This document shows positions 54,146 through 64,000 of a DNA stretch of 64,000 nucleotides, piece after piece (position 1 is the stretch's first letter; each line of letters opens with the position of its first letter). Source of the stretch: Selaginella moellendorffii (lineage: Eukaryota > Streptophyta > Lycopodiopsida > Selaginellales > Selaginellaceae); NCBI RefSeq assembly GCF_000143415.4, contig NW_003314307.1, forward strand, positions 1,294,252 through 1,358,251. Direction: 5' to 3'. The translations under genes were made by a program, and so were the position numbers. The notes beneath the pieces are model-generated. The model did no database searches. It saw nothing but the letters and a program-made list of their open reading frames with translations, and was not told the DNA's origin.

Positions 54146-54957
54146 TTAGACGGGGTCGTTTCCCAATTGCAATAGAGGTGGACCTTGAAGAAAAGTGAAC
54201 TCAAGCACTCGAGGAGGCTTCTTGGGAGACATAGCTGCTTTGTGATTAGGATCAGCATAATAGAGGCAAAGATTCTTAAATATTCGACATTGCTTCTTAG
54301 CAGGACTCAGCTTCCTTCTGATGAGTTGGAGAGTACCAGAAATATCCATCGGGATCAGAGTAGTAGGTCTAGGAGTATGCCCCGAAGACTCAAGCTAGGA
54401 TTCCTGAGTCTGGGACAGGAAAACGGCAGCATGACGACTTTTCTGACGACGTTCAAAGAAATGATTGTCGCATTGAACAGCTTTGTTGATGACGTCTGAC
54501 AGGTCCATGGGATCCTCCATGGTGAGCAATAAATCCTTGACACTGTTGTTGAGGCCGAAACGAAATTGATCAATCAGGGCCCGCTCATCCCACTGAGTAT
54601 CCAAGGCAAGGAGTTGGAACTCTGCAATATAGATCAAGGCAAGATGAGACCCTTGAGAGAGATGTCTCATCTTTATGGTGGCAGCCTGAACCCGATCCGT
54701 CTTGCTAAAACACGCTTCAAGCTTCTTTTTGAACAACTGAAGATCCATTAGCTCCAGAACTATGACCCCTTTCATGCTCTTCTCCAAGAGAGGAGAAAAC
54801 CATGACAAAGCTGCACCTTCGAGCAATATCCCGATTGTGCCAATTTGAACTCGGGAGTGGGGTACCACCAATATTGAAGTGCGAAGATCAGCTCCCTCTG
54901 GTTCAGAAATCTGCGAAGCTCCGAATGCTTGCTTGAGAACTTTGCCGGGAAACTCAC
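54146..54957 (-). pseudogene. Element A gag (sushi/Tf1-like)
   Basis: A 158-codon frame (54871-54395) contains ALSWFSPLLEK, the helix pair RALIDQFRFGLNNSVKDLL and DNHFFERRQKSR. This resembles the capsid C-terminal region of sushi/Tf1 gag ('LIxxFRxGLxxxVKDxLL ... IRxDNRLxERR'). Downstream NLCLYYADPNHKAAMS occupies the position of the single CCHC zinc knuckle, but its second and last Cys have changed to Tyr and Ser. The gene is therefore decayed. Confidence 0.7.
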
Positions 54958-55183
54958 CTTTGGTTCAGGAACTCTGCTTGATCCTTGAGCCGAAAGTGAA
55001 GCAAGCTCCTGTTAAATGTGAAGAAGGGTTGTTTTCAGCTTAGTATTCTCACACTGGATTTTTGTAAGGACTTTGGTGAAGAAATTAGGATGGCTTGGAG
55101 ACTCCATCGGCAAAGAAGAAAGAAAAGGGGGAAAAGGCAAAGGCAATCAAAAAATCAAAACGAGCTAAAGCAAAAGCAAAAAG

Positions 55184-55198
55184 CACAATCTGAATCAA
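55184..55198 (-). promoter_or_regulatory. Putative self-primer-binding site of element A
   Basis: In the element's sense (minus) this reads TTGATTCAGATTGTG, two bases inside the 5' LTR. It is not complementary to the usual initiator tRNA. It is the exact reverse complement of CACAATCTGAATCAA in the LTR (minus strand, 55304-55290), where the RNA is predicted to start. Confidence 0.65.
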
Positions 55199-55200
55199 AC

Positions 55201-55561
55201 TGTCAAGACCCCTAACAAGATCAAGACTGGAAAATGCAGAAAACAAAGAGAAAAGCTAGTGAAGACGAAGAAGAGACCTTAGACTGGCATTGATTCAGAT
55301 TGTGGAGAAATGGAACAAAGCTAACCTATATATATTATACGTTGATGAAGCTCTACCACTCTTGGATCGAGGATGGCGTAAATATAGCTAAGGTTGAGGA
55401 GGCGCCATATCATCATCAGGAATGTGGTTCGAGAATCAGGAATCGTATGGGAAATCAGAGAGTCAGGAATAGAGAAGTGTCTTGAGAGTTAGGAATGTGG
55501 TCTGTGGGTCAGGAATTCAGTGAGAGTCAGGAATGTGGGAAGAATTGAGGGATTCATGACA
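55201..55561 (-). repeat. Element A 5' LTR (361 bp)
   Basis: Contains the promoter (TATA stretch at 55327-55339 on the minus strand) and the predicted RNA start near 55303. Confidence 0.9.
55290..55339 (-). promoter_or_regulatory. Element A promoter: TATA box and predicted RNA 5' end
   Basis: Minus-strand TATAATATATATA at 55339-55327; the first T of TATATATA (55334) lies about 31 nt upstream of A at 55303, the normal plant spacing. The sequence from 55304 down reads CACAATCTGAATCAA. The same arrangement is kept in the 3' LTR (TATA near 29455-29465, motif at 29418-29432). Confidence 0.6.
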
Positions 55562-55619
55562 CAAACCACATACCGTAAGATTGGGAAAACAAATTAACAC
55601 CAACTTTGTATGTCGGAAA

Positions 55620-56360
55620 TGGATGATGATGGGAATTGTAATATTGTTATTGTCCCACTTATACACAGCTAAGTGTTCAGTAGACTTCATTCGAACTAGT
55701 GGAAGAATGTTTGTCAAATATTGATCCTAAGACCTAATATTGGCAGTTTATAGTAATTGTGAATGTAAACTCAACTCTATTGGCAGTATTAAATCATAAT
55801 CATATAAAAGTTTATATGGTGAAGTAGCAATAAAACTCTATACCCTTATAACATACACATACCAAAAGATGGCAAATAACTATCCTAATTTAAATGTTGA
55901 AAATTTACATACTTCACAATCAAACGAGATGTTCCATTAAACCATTCATTTGTTGATGATAAGTAATTGTGAAAATGTGGCTTATCCCTAATTGAGATAT
56001 TAAAATATAAAATGCCTTAGCCATAAATATAGGACCATTATCTAAGAGAATCCACTTTGGACAAGATTTTTGGAACATCACTCAATAGAGGAGGAAGTAT
56101 CCAATAGTAATTGCAAATATACTAGCAAGAACGCCAACTTCTACCTAACAAGTCAAGTAGTCATAAGCAATAATAATATACTCATTATCAATAGTCAACT
56201 TTGGAAAAGACCCTATTAAATCAAACACCACAAACTCAAATAAATAGAAAATTACAATTGATTCCAACCCTCCTTTTGCAACATGCAACATGAGAGGGAG
56301 TATTATAAGTTTGGCACCAAATACAGCTACATATATATGTGTCACATCTTTGGCCAATAA
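55620..56360 (-). pseudogene. Old gypsy integrase remnant flanking element A
   Basis: Minus-strand pieces read DLIGSFPKLTIDNEYIIIAYDY, then LLDNGPIFMAKAF and a YHQQMNGLMEHL-like stretch, matching the D-D-E core order of a gypsy integrase with many stops. Element A inserted beside or into it. Confidence 0.6.
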
Positions 56361-57082
56361 AAAAACTTACACAACTTCTCAATCACATAGTGATGTTTTA
56401 TATACCTTGGATTGGTTGTAATTCCATCATGCCAAATATAACTTTAAGGCTTCTCCCCCTTATTTCATACTTCTTTATTTTTTTTTTCCATTTTTTTCAC
56501 ATTTTTTTCCTTCAAGAAAGAATATGGTGATCTCTTAGAATTTGATTTTTCTTTTAGGTCCAAAATTACAACATGTCATCTTATTCTAATTAGGGATGCT
56601 TGACCAATCAAGGTTCTTATTCAATATCGGTCATCAAATGGCAACAATAGGGATTGTTGTGAGGGTTTAGCACAACATGAAAACAACCCACTCCAATGTT
56701 AACAGGTGATGATATGCTGCTACCTTTATGTCTTTAGACTAACTCAATCTATGTTTGTATAAGTTCATCGAGGTCATTTATATTCAATAAATCAATCATA
56801 CCCTTTCACTTGGGATAATGGATAGATATTAATAACCTACTGCATTGGCAGTAAAACCTTACCCTAATCCTATCATACTTTGCATATCTCTGCTCCTATA
56901 ATAAAGCTATTTATTGTGTTTAAGAATCCAATTTTTTTGTTCATATGGTGAGGAAGAATGTGTATGTAGATGGTCCACCTCACCGAAAAAGTGCTTTGTG
57001 CTAGGTATTATACACAAACATTAAGAAGATATTGAAGAAGGGTGTTATTTGAAAGTTTCGGAGTCCTTAGGCATGTGAAAAT
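56361..57082. other. AT-rich region, no gene seen
   Basis: No recognised coding region; long T-runs near 56470-56510. Confidence 0.4.
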
Positions 57083-57630
57083 TGTAAGCCACAATTTTTC
57101 TTTTCCAATTTGCCAATTTAGTTAATTTGGAATCACTACTAAAGAGTTCCTTCAAGGCTAATTCCTAGACCTCACTATCCTTATTATACTTTGGAACCCC
57201 TTGTAGTCCCCCTTGGGAGACAATCATTTTGAGCTTTCACCCCACAACCTTAATTAATATTTAGAATCAGTCTTAGACTCGGTTTCGGACCCAATATCAG
57301 ATCTTAGACTCGGACCTGATCTCGGATCTCGGACTTAGTCTCAGACTCGGACCCGATCTCGGATCTCGGACTTAGTCTCAGACTCGGACCCGATCTCGGA
57401 TCTCAGACTTGGTCTCAGACTTAGTTTCGGACTTAGTCTCAGACTCGGACCCGATCTCGGATCTCGGACTTGGTCTCAGACTCAGTTTCGGACTTAGTCT
57501 CGAATATGGTATCGAAGTCGGTCTCAGACTCGATCTTGGACTTGGTCTCATCTAATGAATTTTTTATCATTCCAATTGTGATTTCAGGGATCCTTTAGCC
57601 TATGACATCTCAGGGAGTTGGTTCCTTACA
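57083..57630 (-). repeat. Element D 3' LTR (548 bp) with internal tandem repeats
   Basis: Ends match those of the 60038-60964 LTR in reverse complement. Confidence 0.75.
57270..57560 (-). repeat. 37-bp tandem repeat array in the element D LTR
   Basis: Several units containing CGGACTTAGTCTCAGACTCG and GACCCGATCTCGGATCT. The same repeat in reverse complement borders the N-gap in the element E LTR (60122-60160). Confidence 0.85.
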
Positions 57631-58586
57631 ACTTCACCACCTATAGAAAAAGTTCTATGCTCACATTGAACATCTTTATTTAATCCCACAATTTGTTGAC
57701 CATGTTTCCAAGGGCATCTCCCACTTAGTGTTGTGTCTAAGCTAGCCTCCCCAATTACAAGCCAATGATAATGAAATATAGGTGTCCCTATACCCCTCAC
57801 CTCATCTCGCTCTAGTATAGGGTAGGGACTTGAACCCAGCCTTGCTTTACTATAGGGTTGGGACTTGAACCCAACCTCTATAGAATACATTTACAGATTT
57901 GACATCCCCTCAAAGAGTTAGGTGTAGAGCTCTATGCTTGGTTAACTTAGCTAAACCCATGCTAATTAGCTTACCTTTAGCATGCCTTCGGGTCCCAACA
58001 TATGTTATTACTCTAGTTATTACTCATTAGTTTGGTCTTCAAAAACATAACATCACAAATAATCTTCCAACTACCTATTCACCTTTTTCATTTGTCCATT
58101 TATCAAGAAGTGTTATTGCCATCATGCTTGACTCAATACTCAATACCTGTTTATGGGTGATAGGCTGTGTAGAGTTTTATCTTGATGCAATATTGCTTCA
58201 AGAGAGTTTTCTAGAACTTACTAGTGAAAATCTTATCTAGATTTGAGATAATTTCTTCAGGCCTTCCCTGCACTTGAACTATTTGTTTGAAGAATAGCTT
58301 TATTACACTTTTCACATCCACTTCTATTGTAATGGGTATGAAATATACTATTTTAGAAAACCAATCGACCACCACGAATATTGCATCAAACCCTTCATTT
58401 GAGAAGAGTCCTGTGATGAAGTCCATTGTATTGGGAGACTTTGTAACAAACCCCCACTAGCTTTAGTCACAGATTTTACTTCTAATATGTTTTTAAATAG
58501 TTTTAAATGTCCTTAGCCATATCTAGCCAATGATATAGTAAACCTATTGTCTTGGGCAATCTGCCGTATCCCATAAAAGATCCATG

Positions 58587-58786
58587 TGTAAACAACTAAA
58601 AAGAACAACTTGAAAAAAACTCTATAGAGGTTTAAATATAGAGAGAAAGGGCCCATGAACAAGAAAGAGTGCACTCTTTTTTTTCCAATTGATTAATGGT
58701 TTTTAGGATATTTGGGGTTAAATGTCTTTGGGTAATACTATTGAGTTGAGTGACCTCCCAAGAAGTCTAAACTCAAGAGTTTTACA
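58587..58786 (+). repeat. Solo LTR of the TRIM family (200 bp)
   Basis: Aligns along its length with the 194-bp LTRs at 28420 and 28875 (TGTAAACAACTAAA ... TTTACA). Flanks CCATG and CCATT fit a mutated 5-bp duplication. No interior sequence follows, so the two LTRs recombined. Confidence 0.82.
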
Positions 58787-60037
58787 CCATTATGACACTC
58801 TTTTATAGCTAATTTCCTTAGTTCCTATTGTGAAATATATACCCTTGTCTACTTATAATAGATGAGTCCATTGTATTTCATATAACTTGTTTTCTCTTCT
58901 TTAGGTGGCTTACCTTTCTGGTGAGCATCTCGTGCCTTCAAATGTTCGGCATACTTCTCTAGTGTCTCACTACAGATTAGGATCATCAATGTAAACAACT
59001 ATGAAATGATCTAGATAGGGTACAAAAATATGGTTTATCAATGCTAAGAATGTTACTAGTGCATTATATAGCCCAAAGAGCATCACTAAAACCTCAAAAC
59101 TTCCATACTTCATTCAACAGGTTGTCTTCTTGACATCTTCCTTTGCTATCTTAATTTAATAGTATCCTAATCTTAGGTTAAACCTTGAGAAGCATTTAAC
59201 CTTTCCTAACCTATTGAATAGATCCTCAATCTTTGGTAAAGGGTATTTATTCTTCTTTGTATACTTGTTGAGCAACTAATACTTTATGCACATGCACATA
59301 GAGCTATCTTTCTTTTTCACAAATAACATTAGTGTTCTATATAATGATTTGCTCAACCTAATATACCTTTTATCCACTAACTCTTCAAGTTAGTACTTGA
59401 ACTCCTCGAGTTCCTTTTCGTTTAATCGATAAGGGGGATGAACCACCACCTAACACCTTCAACTAGCTCAATCTTATGTTTTATCGATCAAGTGGGGGGT
59501 AATCCCACCCATAATTCCTCTAACATAGTATCTTGAAATTGATTTAACACCTCCTAGATCACTAAAGGTACTTCTTTTATTCCCATTTTTTTGTCACTCC
59601 CCAATAAAAATAAGCACAAAAATACTGCCTTGGTTCCTTTAATGAGTTATCCTCTTGTGGACACCAAGTTCAAACAGGAGTCTTTAGCTTTACATTGCCC
59701 TACCTTTAGATCCTAGGCCTCCACCCTAGATCATTCTCTTTGGGCATTTGCCAGTACTATGAAGTTTCTATATTGTCCATGCAAGGCCGCCACAAACTAA
59801 TTGAACCAATCCATCTCAAAGATCATGTTAAAACATTTTATGTACAATATGGTGAAATCCATATCCACTTGCTATGTCCCTACTTTAATTGTTGCCTGTT
59901 AAAGTATTTCATTGATGCTTTAGTTACCTTGAACAAACTCTATAGTCCTTGGTTCACCCAACTGTTAAACCATTAGTCTGGCTTGTTAGACTATATCTGT
60001 AGCCACAAAATTATCTAAAGCACCCATGTCAATAAGG

Positions 60038-60964
60038 TGTAAGGAACCGACTCGCCGAGGTGTCGTAGGCTAAAGGAGCCCCGAAAGCTTGACCAAAATG
60101 ATAAAGAGTTCATCAGATGGGACCAAGTCTAAGATCGAGTCCAAGACCGACTCTAAGACCNNNNNNNNNNNNNNNNNNNNNNNNNNNNNNNNNNNNNNNN
60201 NNNNNNNNNNNNNNNNNNNNNNNNNNNNNNNNNNNNNNNNNNNNNNNNNNNNNNNNNNNNAGTGAGGTCCAGGAACCAGTCTTGAAGGAACTCTCCAGTG
60301 GTGCTTCCAAACCGACTTGAGGTTGAGACTGGGGCCGAGGGGCCTTGGGTGGGAGTGAGCATGGGTTTGGGTGGTGCCGGAGGGGCCACCCAGGGAAGTG
60401 TTCAAGAGCAGCTCCCACTCCCAAAAGGGAAACCGACTGCGGTGCTCCCGGCTCATGTGGAGTGGTGCCCCACTTGAGTACTTTGCGGCTCATTGGTCCT
60501 CACCCTTCCTAGGGGCTTGGGCCTTCCCTTCGGGATGGAAGTGGGGGGGTAGAGGTACCCATACCGGGCTGTTAGGCCACGGTGTTTCACCCCGACGTCC
60601 CGAAGCAAGTGCTACACCCAAGGCTTGGGATTTAGAGGGTCCCATGATCAAGTCTTGTTGTACCAAGGGGTGTTAGGAACTTGGAGGCTTGGTGTGCTTG
60701 GCTGCTTGTGCCTTCGGGGAGTGTAGCCGAACCTTAAGTCCAGTTTAACCTGGGGAGGGGGATTGAGAGAAATTTGGGTATCCGTAGATGGATGGCTAAC
60801 ACTCTGTTGCTCGTGCAGTGAGTAGCTGAAACCAAGTAGGACCAAGTAGGAGCTGGTACAATAGGCGAGAACCTTGGCAAGGGAACTTAGCACAAGCCAA
60901 GGCAGTGTTGGTCGGATAGACGAGGTAAGCTGGCAAATTGGAAAGGAAAAATTTGTGGCTTACA
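60038..60964 (+). repeat. Element E 5' LTR, with assembly gap
   Basis: TGTAAG...CTTACA ends. The 100-N gap lies next to tandem repeats, the likely reason for the assembly break. Confidence 0.8.
60161..60260. other. Assembly gap (100 N)
   Basis: Exactly 100 N, a placeholder of unknown true length. Confidence 1.
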
Positions 60965-60967
60965 ATT

Positions 60968-60980
60968 TAGTATCGGAGCC
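60968..60980 (+). promoter_or_regulatory. Element E primer-binding site
   Basis: TAGTATCGGAGCC, ten of twelve positions matching the initiator-tRNA site TGGTATCAGAGC, three bases after the LTR. Confidence 0.75.
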
Positions 60981-61023
60981 TTTTCCTCAGTTCTAGCGAA
61001 GGATAGAGGCGGATTGCTGGGAG

Positions 61024-62388
61024 ATGGCAAGGGCAGGGTGTAAACGAACCCAGGCGGAGACAGAACCTCCGCCGGAGCTGGAGCCTCCAGTCGAACAAGA
61101 GGCTATGGATGAGGAATCCTTGCATGAGGAGGACTTTAGTGAGGAAGCTTCCAAACAAGAGTTCGGTGGTGAGGTTCGGTCGTCCAAGGCTCGATTGGAC
61201 GTGCTAGAAGGACAATTGGCACAGACCAATGCCCTGCTGGAGACCCTCGTACGCAAGCTAAAGCATGACAAAAAGCGGAAGAAAAAGAGAAAGACTGCGG
61301 ATGTTGGCAGCGCAGAAGGTGCGGACCCTTCGGCAGGGACTGAGGCAGAACCAAACAAGGTCGAACAGACCGAAGTAGAATTAGTCCCTCAGGCAGTTCC
61401 CAAGTATAAACCAAAGCCCCCACCGGTCTTCAAGGGAGTGAATAAGGTGGTGGAGGATTGGTTTTACGATATGAAGGACTACTTCTGAGCGTTGTGATTA
61501 CCGAGCTCGGAGAAGGTCCCATGTGCAAAATCACACTTGCCAGATAATGGCAAGTCTTGGTGGAGAACGACGGAGGCCAACGAAGGACCAGTGGCCACTT
61601 GGGACATGATGAAGGCGAGGATCCGCGCAACATACGTTCCTCCGAATGCCACTCTACATCTAAGAGACGAGCTGAGTAAGCTGACGTAGACTGGAACCAT
61701 CCAGGAATATGTGAATGGGTTCATGGCAAAGAGGATACTTGTCACGGACATAGGGGATATGGATGCATTCCATGCCTTCATATCGGGTTTGCAAACCTAG
61801 GCTCGCGGTGAGGTGATGTGCTGAAACCCGACCAACTACAAGGAAGCGTTGGATGCGGCCATCAAGGTGCATTTCAACAATAACTTGCGAAAGGGGAACA
61901 CGACGAGGTCGGGATCCACATTTAGCAAAGGGGCCAAACCAAGGGGAACGTATAGCAGGGGGAAATTCAAAAAGAGTTTCTCTAAGAATGAGTCCTCGGG
62001 GTTCCGGAAAGGCAAATCCGGTGGCCAGCGAGCGAGTACGTGGGGGAGTCAAGCGAAAAGAGACAAACCCACGGATAAGAAGGTCAAGTCGGTTAGCAGC
62101 GTGGGAAACAACTTATGCTACAACTGCGGTGAAGTGGGACACTTTTCGAGGGAATGTCCCTACTCGAAGAAGGCCAGAGCCAATATGACCATCAAGTCGG
62201 GTGAAGTCCAAACTAAGGTATGTGATCCAGTCCCTAACTCAAAGTTACTCATTACACGAGCAACTTTGGTAGAGAGTCGTTCGCGACATCTACTAGCCCT
62301 CCGAGGAAAGCTCGGAGGTAGCTTTGTTAAGATCCTTATTGACATGGGTGCTTCGGATAATTTTGTGGCTGCAGACATAGTCCGGTAA
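61024..62388 (+). pseudogene. Element E gag with zinc knuckle
   Basis: Starts MARAGCKRTQAETEPPPELE. A coiled-coil-like segment (ARLDVLEGQLAQTNALLETL) and a KKRKKKRK patch precede the capsid region starting PPPVFKGVNKVVEDWFYDM. In-frame stops lie at 61486, 61495, about 61687, 61798 and about 61819, with coding continuing through each. A CCHC knuckle, CYNCGEVGHFSREC, lies at about 62116-62157. The region ends in the protease active site LIDMGASDNFVAADIV, where the usual DTGA is DMGA, and TAA at 62386. Confidence 0.8.
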
Positions 62389-62880
62389 GTTGGACTAACG
62401 GTGCAACGGCTAGGGGAACCAAGGACTATAGAGTTTGTTCAAGGTAGCCAAAGCACCGATGAGGTACTTCGACAAGCGAGAGTCGAAGTAAGGACATGGA
62501 AAGTAGACATGGATTTCACCGTGTTGGACATGGCAGGATTTGACGTGATCTTCGGAATAGATTGGTTCAATCGGTTCGTGGTAGCCCTGCATGAACAAGG
62601 TAGGAACCTTGTGGTACTGGCGAATGCCCAAGGAAGAAGATCTAGGGTGGAGGCCCAGGATCTAAAGGTAGGGCAAAGCAAGGCCAAATAATCCTGCTTA
62701 AACCTGGTGTCCACGAGAGGACAACTCACTAAACGAACTAAGGCAGCATTTTTGTGTTTACTCTCGGTGAAGAGTGACAAAAAGACAGGAACAGAAGAAG
62801 TACCTTTAGTGATCCAATGGGTGTTGGACCAATTCCAGGATACCATGTCGGAGGAGTTACCGGCGGGGTTGCCCCCCGCA
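62389..62880 (+). pseudogene. Element E protease C-terminal part and linker to RT
   Basis: Contains FTVLDMAGFDVIFGIDWF, the usual 'ILGxDWL' ending of a gypsy protease. Stops TAA at 62689 and TGA at 62881 interrupt the frame. Confidence 0.75.
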
Positions 62881-62883
62881 TGA

Positions 62884-64000
62884 CCGATAAAACATAAGAT
62901 TGAGCTAGTCGAGGGTGCTGAGGCGGTGGTTCATCCCCCCTATCGTTTGAACAAAAAAGAACTCAAGGAGCTCAAGTGCCAACTAGAGGAGTTGGTGGAC
63001 AAAGGGTATGTTAGGTTGAGCAAGTCGCCGTATGGGGCGCCGGTGTTATTTGTGAAAAAGAAAGATGGATCTATGCGCATGTGCATAGATTACCGGTTGC
63101 TCAACAAGTATACAAAGAAGAACAAGTACCCTTTGCCAAGGATTGAGGACATTTTCGATAGGTTGGGAAGGGCAAAATACTTCTCGAGGATTGACTTAAG
63201 GTCAGGATACTACCAGATCAGGGTAGCTGAGGAAGATGTCGAGAAGACAACCTGTCGAACGAGGTATGGGAGCTTTGAGTTTCTGGTGATGCCCTTTGGG
63301 CTATGCAATGCGCCGGCAACGTTTTCGGTGTTGATGAACCACATCTTTGTACCCTATCTGAATCACTTTGTGGTCGTCTATATCGACGACATCCTAATCT
63401 ATAGCGAGACGCTAGAGAAGCATGCCGAACACTTGGCGAAGGTGTTTGAGAAACTAAGGGAACACAAACTGTATGCTAAAGAGAGCAAATGTGACTTTGC
63501 TCAACAAGAGGTAAAGTTTCTCGGGCATGTGGTGGGCCAAGACTGGCTCAAGGTGGACCCGGAGAAGGTCCAAGCGATCCAGGAATGGGAGCGACCATCG
63601 AATATACATGAGTTGAGGGCGTTCTTGGGGCTATGCAACTACTACCGAAAGTTTATCAGACACTATTCGAGAGTAGCCCTGCCCTTAACAGACCAAACAG
63701 GAAAAGGGAAGATGGTATGGACAGCAGAATGCGAGGCGGCATTCGTCCACCTCAAAGGGAAGTTGAGGAAGGCTCCCGTGTTGGCATTACCAGACTTTGG
63801 TAAGGACTTTGAGGTAGAAACAGATGCTTCAGACTTTGCGTTGGGCGCAGTTTTGAAGCAAGACAACCATCCAGTAGAATTCTTCTCAAAGAAGTTGAAC
63901 AAGGCTCAACGGAAGTGGCCTGCCCACGAGAAGGAATTGTTTGCAGTGGTCAAGGCGCTCAAGGAGTGGCGACACTACCTTGGGAGACACTTCAAGGTTT
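62884..64000 (+). CDS. Element E reverse transcriptase-RNase H, intact frame, runs off the window
   Basis: An uninterrupted frame of 372 codons. RT motifs are complete: [68 protein letters not shown] and the catalytic [13 protein letters not shown], then FLGHVV and [15 protein letters not shown]. RNase H begins with [13 protein letters not shown] and continues to [17 protein letters not shown]. Such RT-RH copies the retrotransposon RNA in cytoplasmic particles. The catalytic Asp residues are retained, but stops upstream (last at 62881) prevent a normal polyprotein from this copy. Confidence 0.9.

Larger units (their letters stand above)
29329..55561 (-). mobile_element. Element A: Tf1/sushi-like Ty3/gypsy retrotransposon, split by nested insertions
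   Basis: LTRs at 29329-29691 (363 bp) and 55201-55561 (361 bp) begin TGTCAAG and end TGACA, and both outer flanks are CAAAC (29324-29328, 55562-55566), a perfect 5-bp target duplication. Read on the minus strand the order is 5' LTR, primer site, gag (about 54957-54146), protease (about 54125-53616), a 20-kb insertion (element B), RT-RNase H (33477-32129), integrase (31705 down to 29896, partly duplicated) and 3' LTR. The gag and RT resemble the Tf1/sushi chromovirus branch (see those entries). By eye the LTRs differ at roughly one position in ten, so the insertion is old. The pentamer CAAAC also abuts the inner side of the right LTR (55196-55200), so chance or an extra rearrangement there should be kept in mind. 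Confidence 0.85.
57083..60037 (-). mobile_element. Element D: decayed gypsy element, same family as E, 5'-truncated
   Basis: The 3' LTR is 57083-57630 (plus strand begins TGTAAGCCACAA, ends GTTCCTTACA, the reverse complements of the element E LTR ends). Minus-strand relics run integrase (58211-58440, MDFITGLFSNEGFDAIF and VVDWFSKIVYFIP), RT (about 58900-59470, including an [15 protein letters not shown]-like stretch) and protease (about 59700-60037, LIDMGALDNFVATDIV). All carry many stops. The element ends abruptly in the protease where element E begins at 60038, so its gag and 5' LTR are missing or lie beyond E. A solo TRIM LTR (58587-58786) is inserted in it. Confidence 0.75.
60038..64000 (+). 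mobile_element. Element E: Ty3/gypsy retrotransposon, 5' LTR to RNase H, cut by the window end
   Basis: The 5' LTR (60038-60964) runs TGTAAG to CTTACA, followed by primer site TAGTATCGGAGCC. Gag, protease, RT and RNase H all lie in one frame (frame 1) from 61024 to the end of the window. The 3' part, integrase and 3' LTR lie outside. Eight in-frame stops interrupt the polyprotein; no frameshift is apparent. Confidence 0.88.

Overview
The window looks like nuclear DNA of a lycophyte, most probably Selaginella (inference). The host genes are plant housekeeping genes, all their introns are very short (mostly 46-75 nt), and the right half is nested LTR retrotransposons. A 100-N run at 60161-60260 marks a draft scaffold.

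Layout. 1-409 is the 3' end of a bulb-type lectin gene. 410-5880 is gene-poor. 5882-6318 holds an F-box-associated fragment and a 77-bp copied piece of a neighbouring gene. 6425-27784 is a compact gene block: a 2-oxoglutarate oxygenase-like gene broken by about four frameshifts, a PPR protein, a type-B response regulator, ARP3, an alpha/beta hydrolase, an alpha-amylase with an acidic tail, the PRP5/RH42-like DEAD-box helicase, and a UGT80 sterol glucosyltransferase. Exon models for the spliced genes were assembled by hand; the frame closes in every one.

27785-64000 is almost entirely mobile DNA. A complete 649-bp TRIM element lies at 28420-29068. Element A (29329-55561, minus, Tf1/sushi-like Ty3/gypsy, flanks CAAAC/CAAAC) contains element B (33478-53553, gypsy remnant with 188-189 bp LTRs). 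Element B contains element C (36904-50658), a 13.75-kb DNA element with 24-bp perfect inverted ends and TCTT duplications. Beyond A are an older integrase remnant, a decayed minus-strand gypsy (D, 57083-60037) carrying a solo TRIM LTR, and a plus-strand gypsy of the same family (E, 60038 to the window end).

Three observations stand out. (1) Element C carries about 30 copies of a 22-bp palindrome (ATGGCRTG, 6 nt, CAYGCCAT), several filling its 38-54 nt introns. It encodes a DDE-like transposase on one strand and, on the other, a long ParB-like / possible methyltransferase / HAD-like protein. This is the best candidate for an undescribed system. (2) Element A has a 15-nt primer-binding site exactly complementary to the predicted 5' end of its own RNA, as in self-priming Tf1/sushi elements, which I do not know from plants. 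(3) Elements C and E keep long frames interrupted almost only by stop codons explicable as C-to-T changes (CAG to TAG, CGA to TGA), as expected of DNA-methylation decay.
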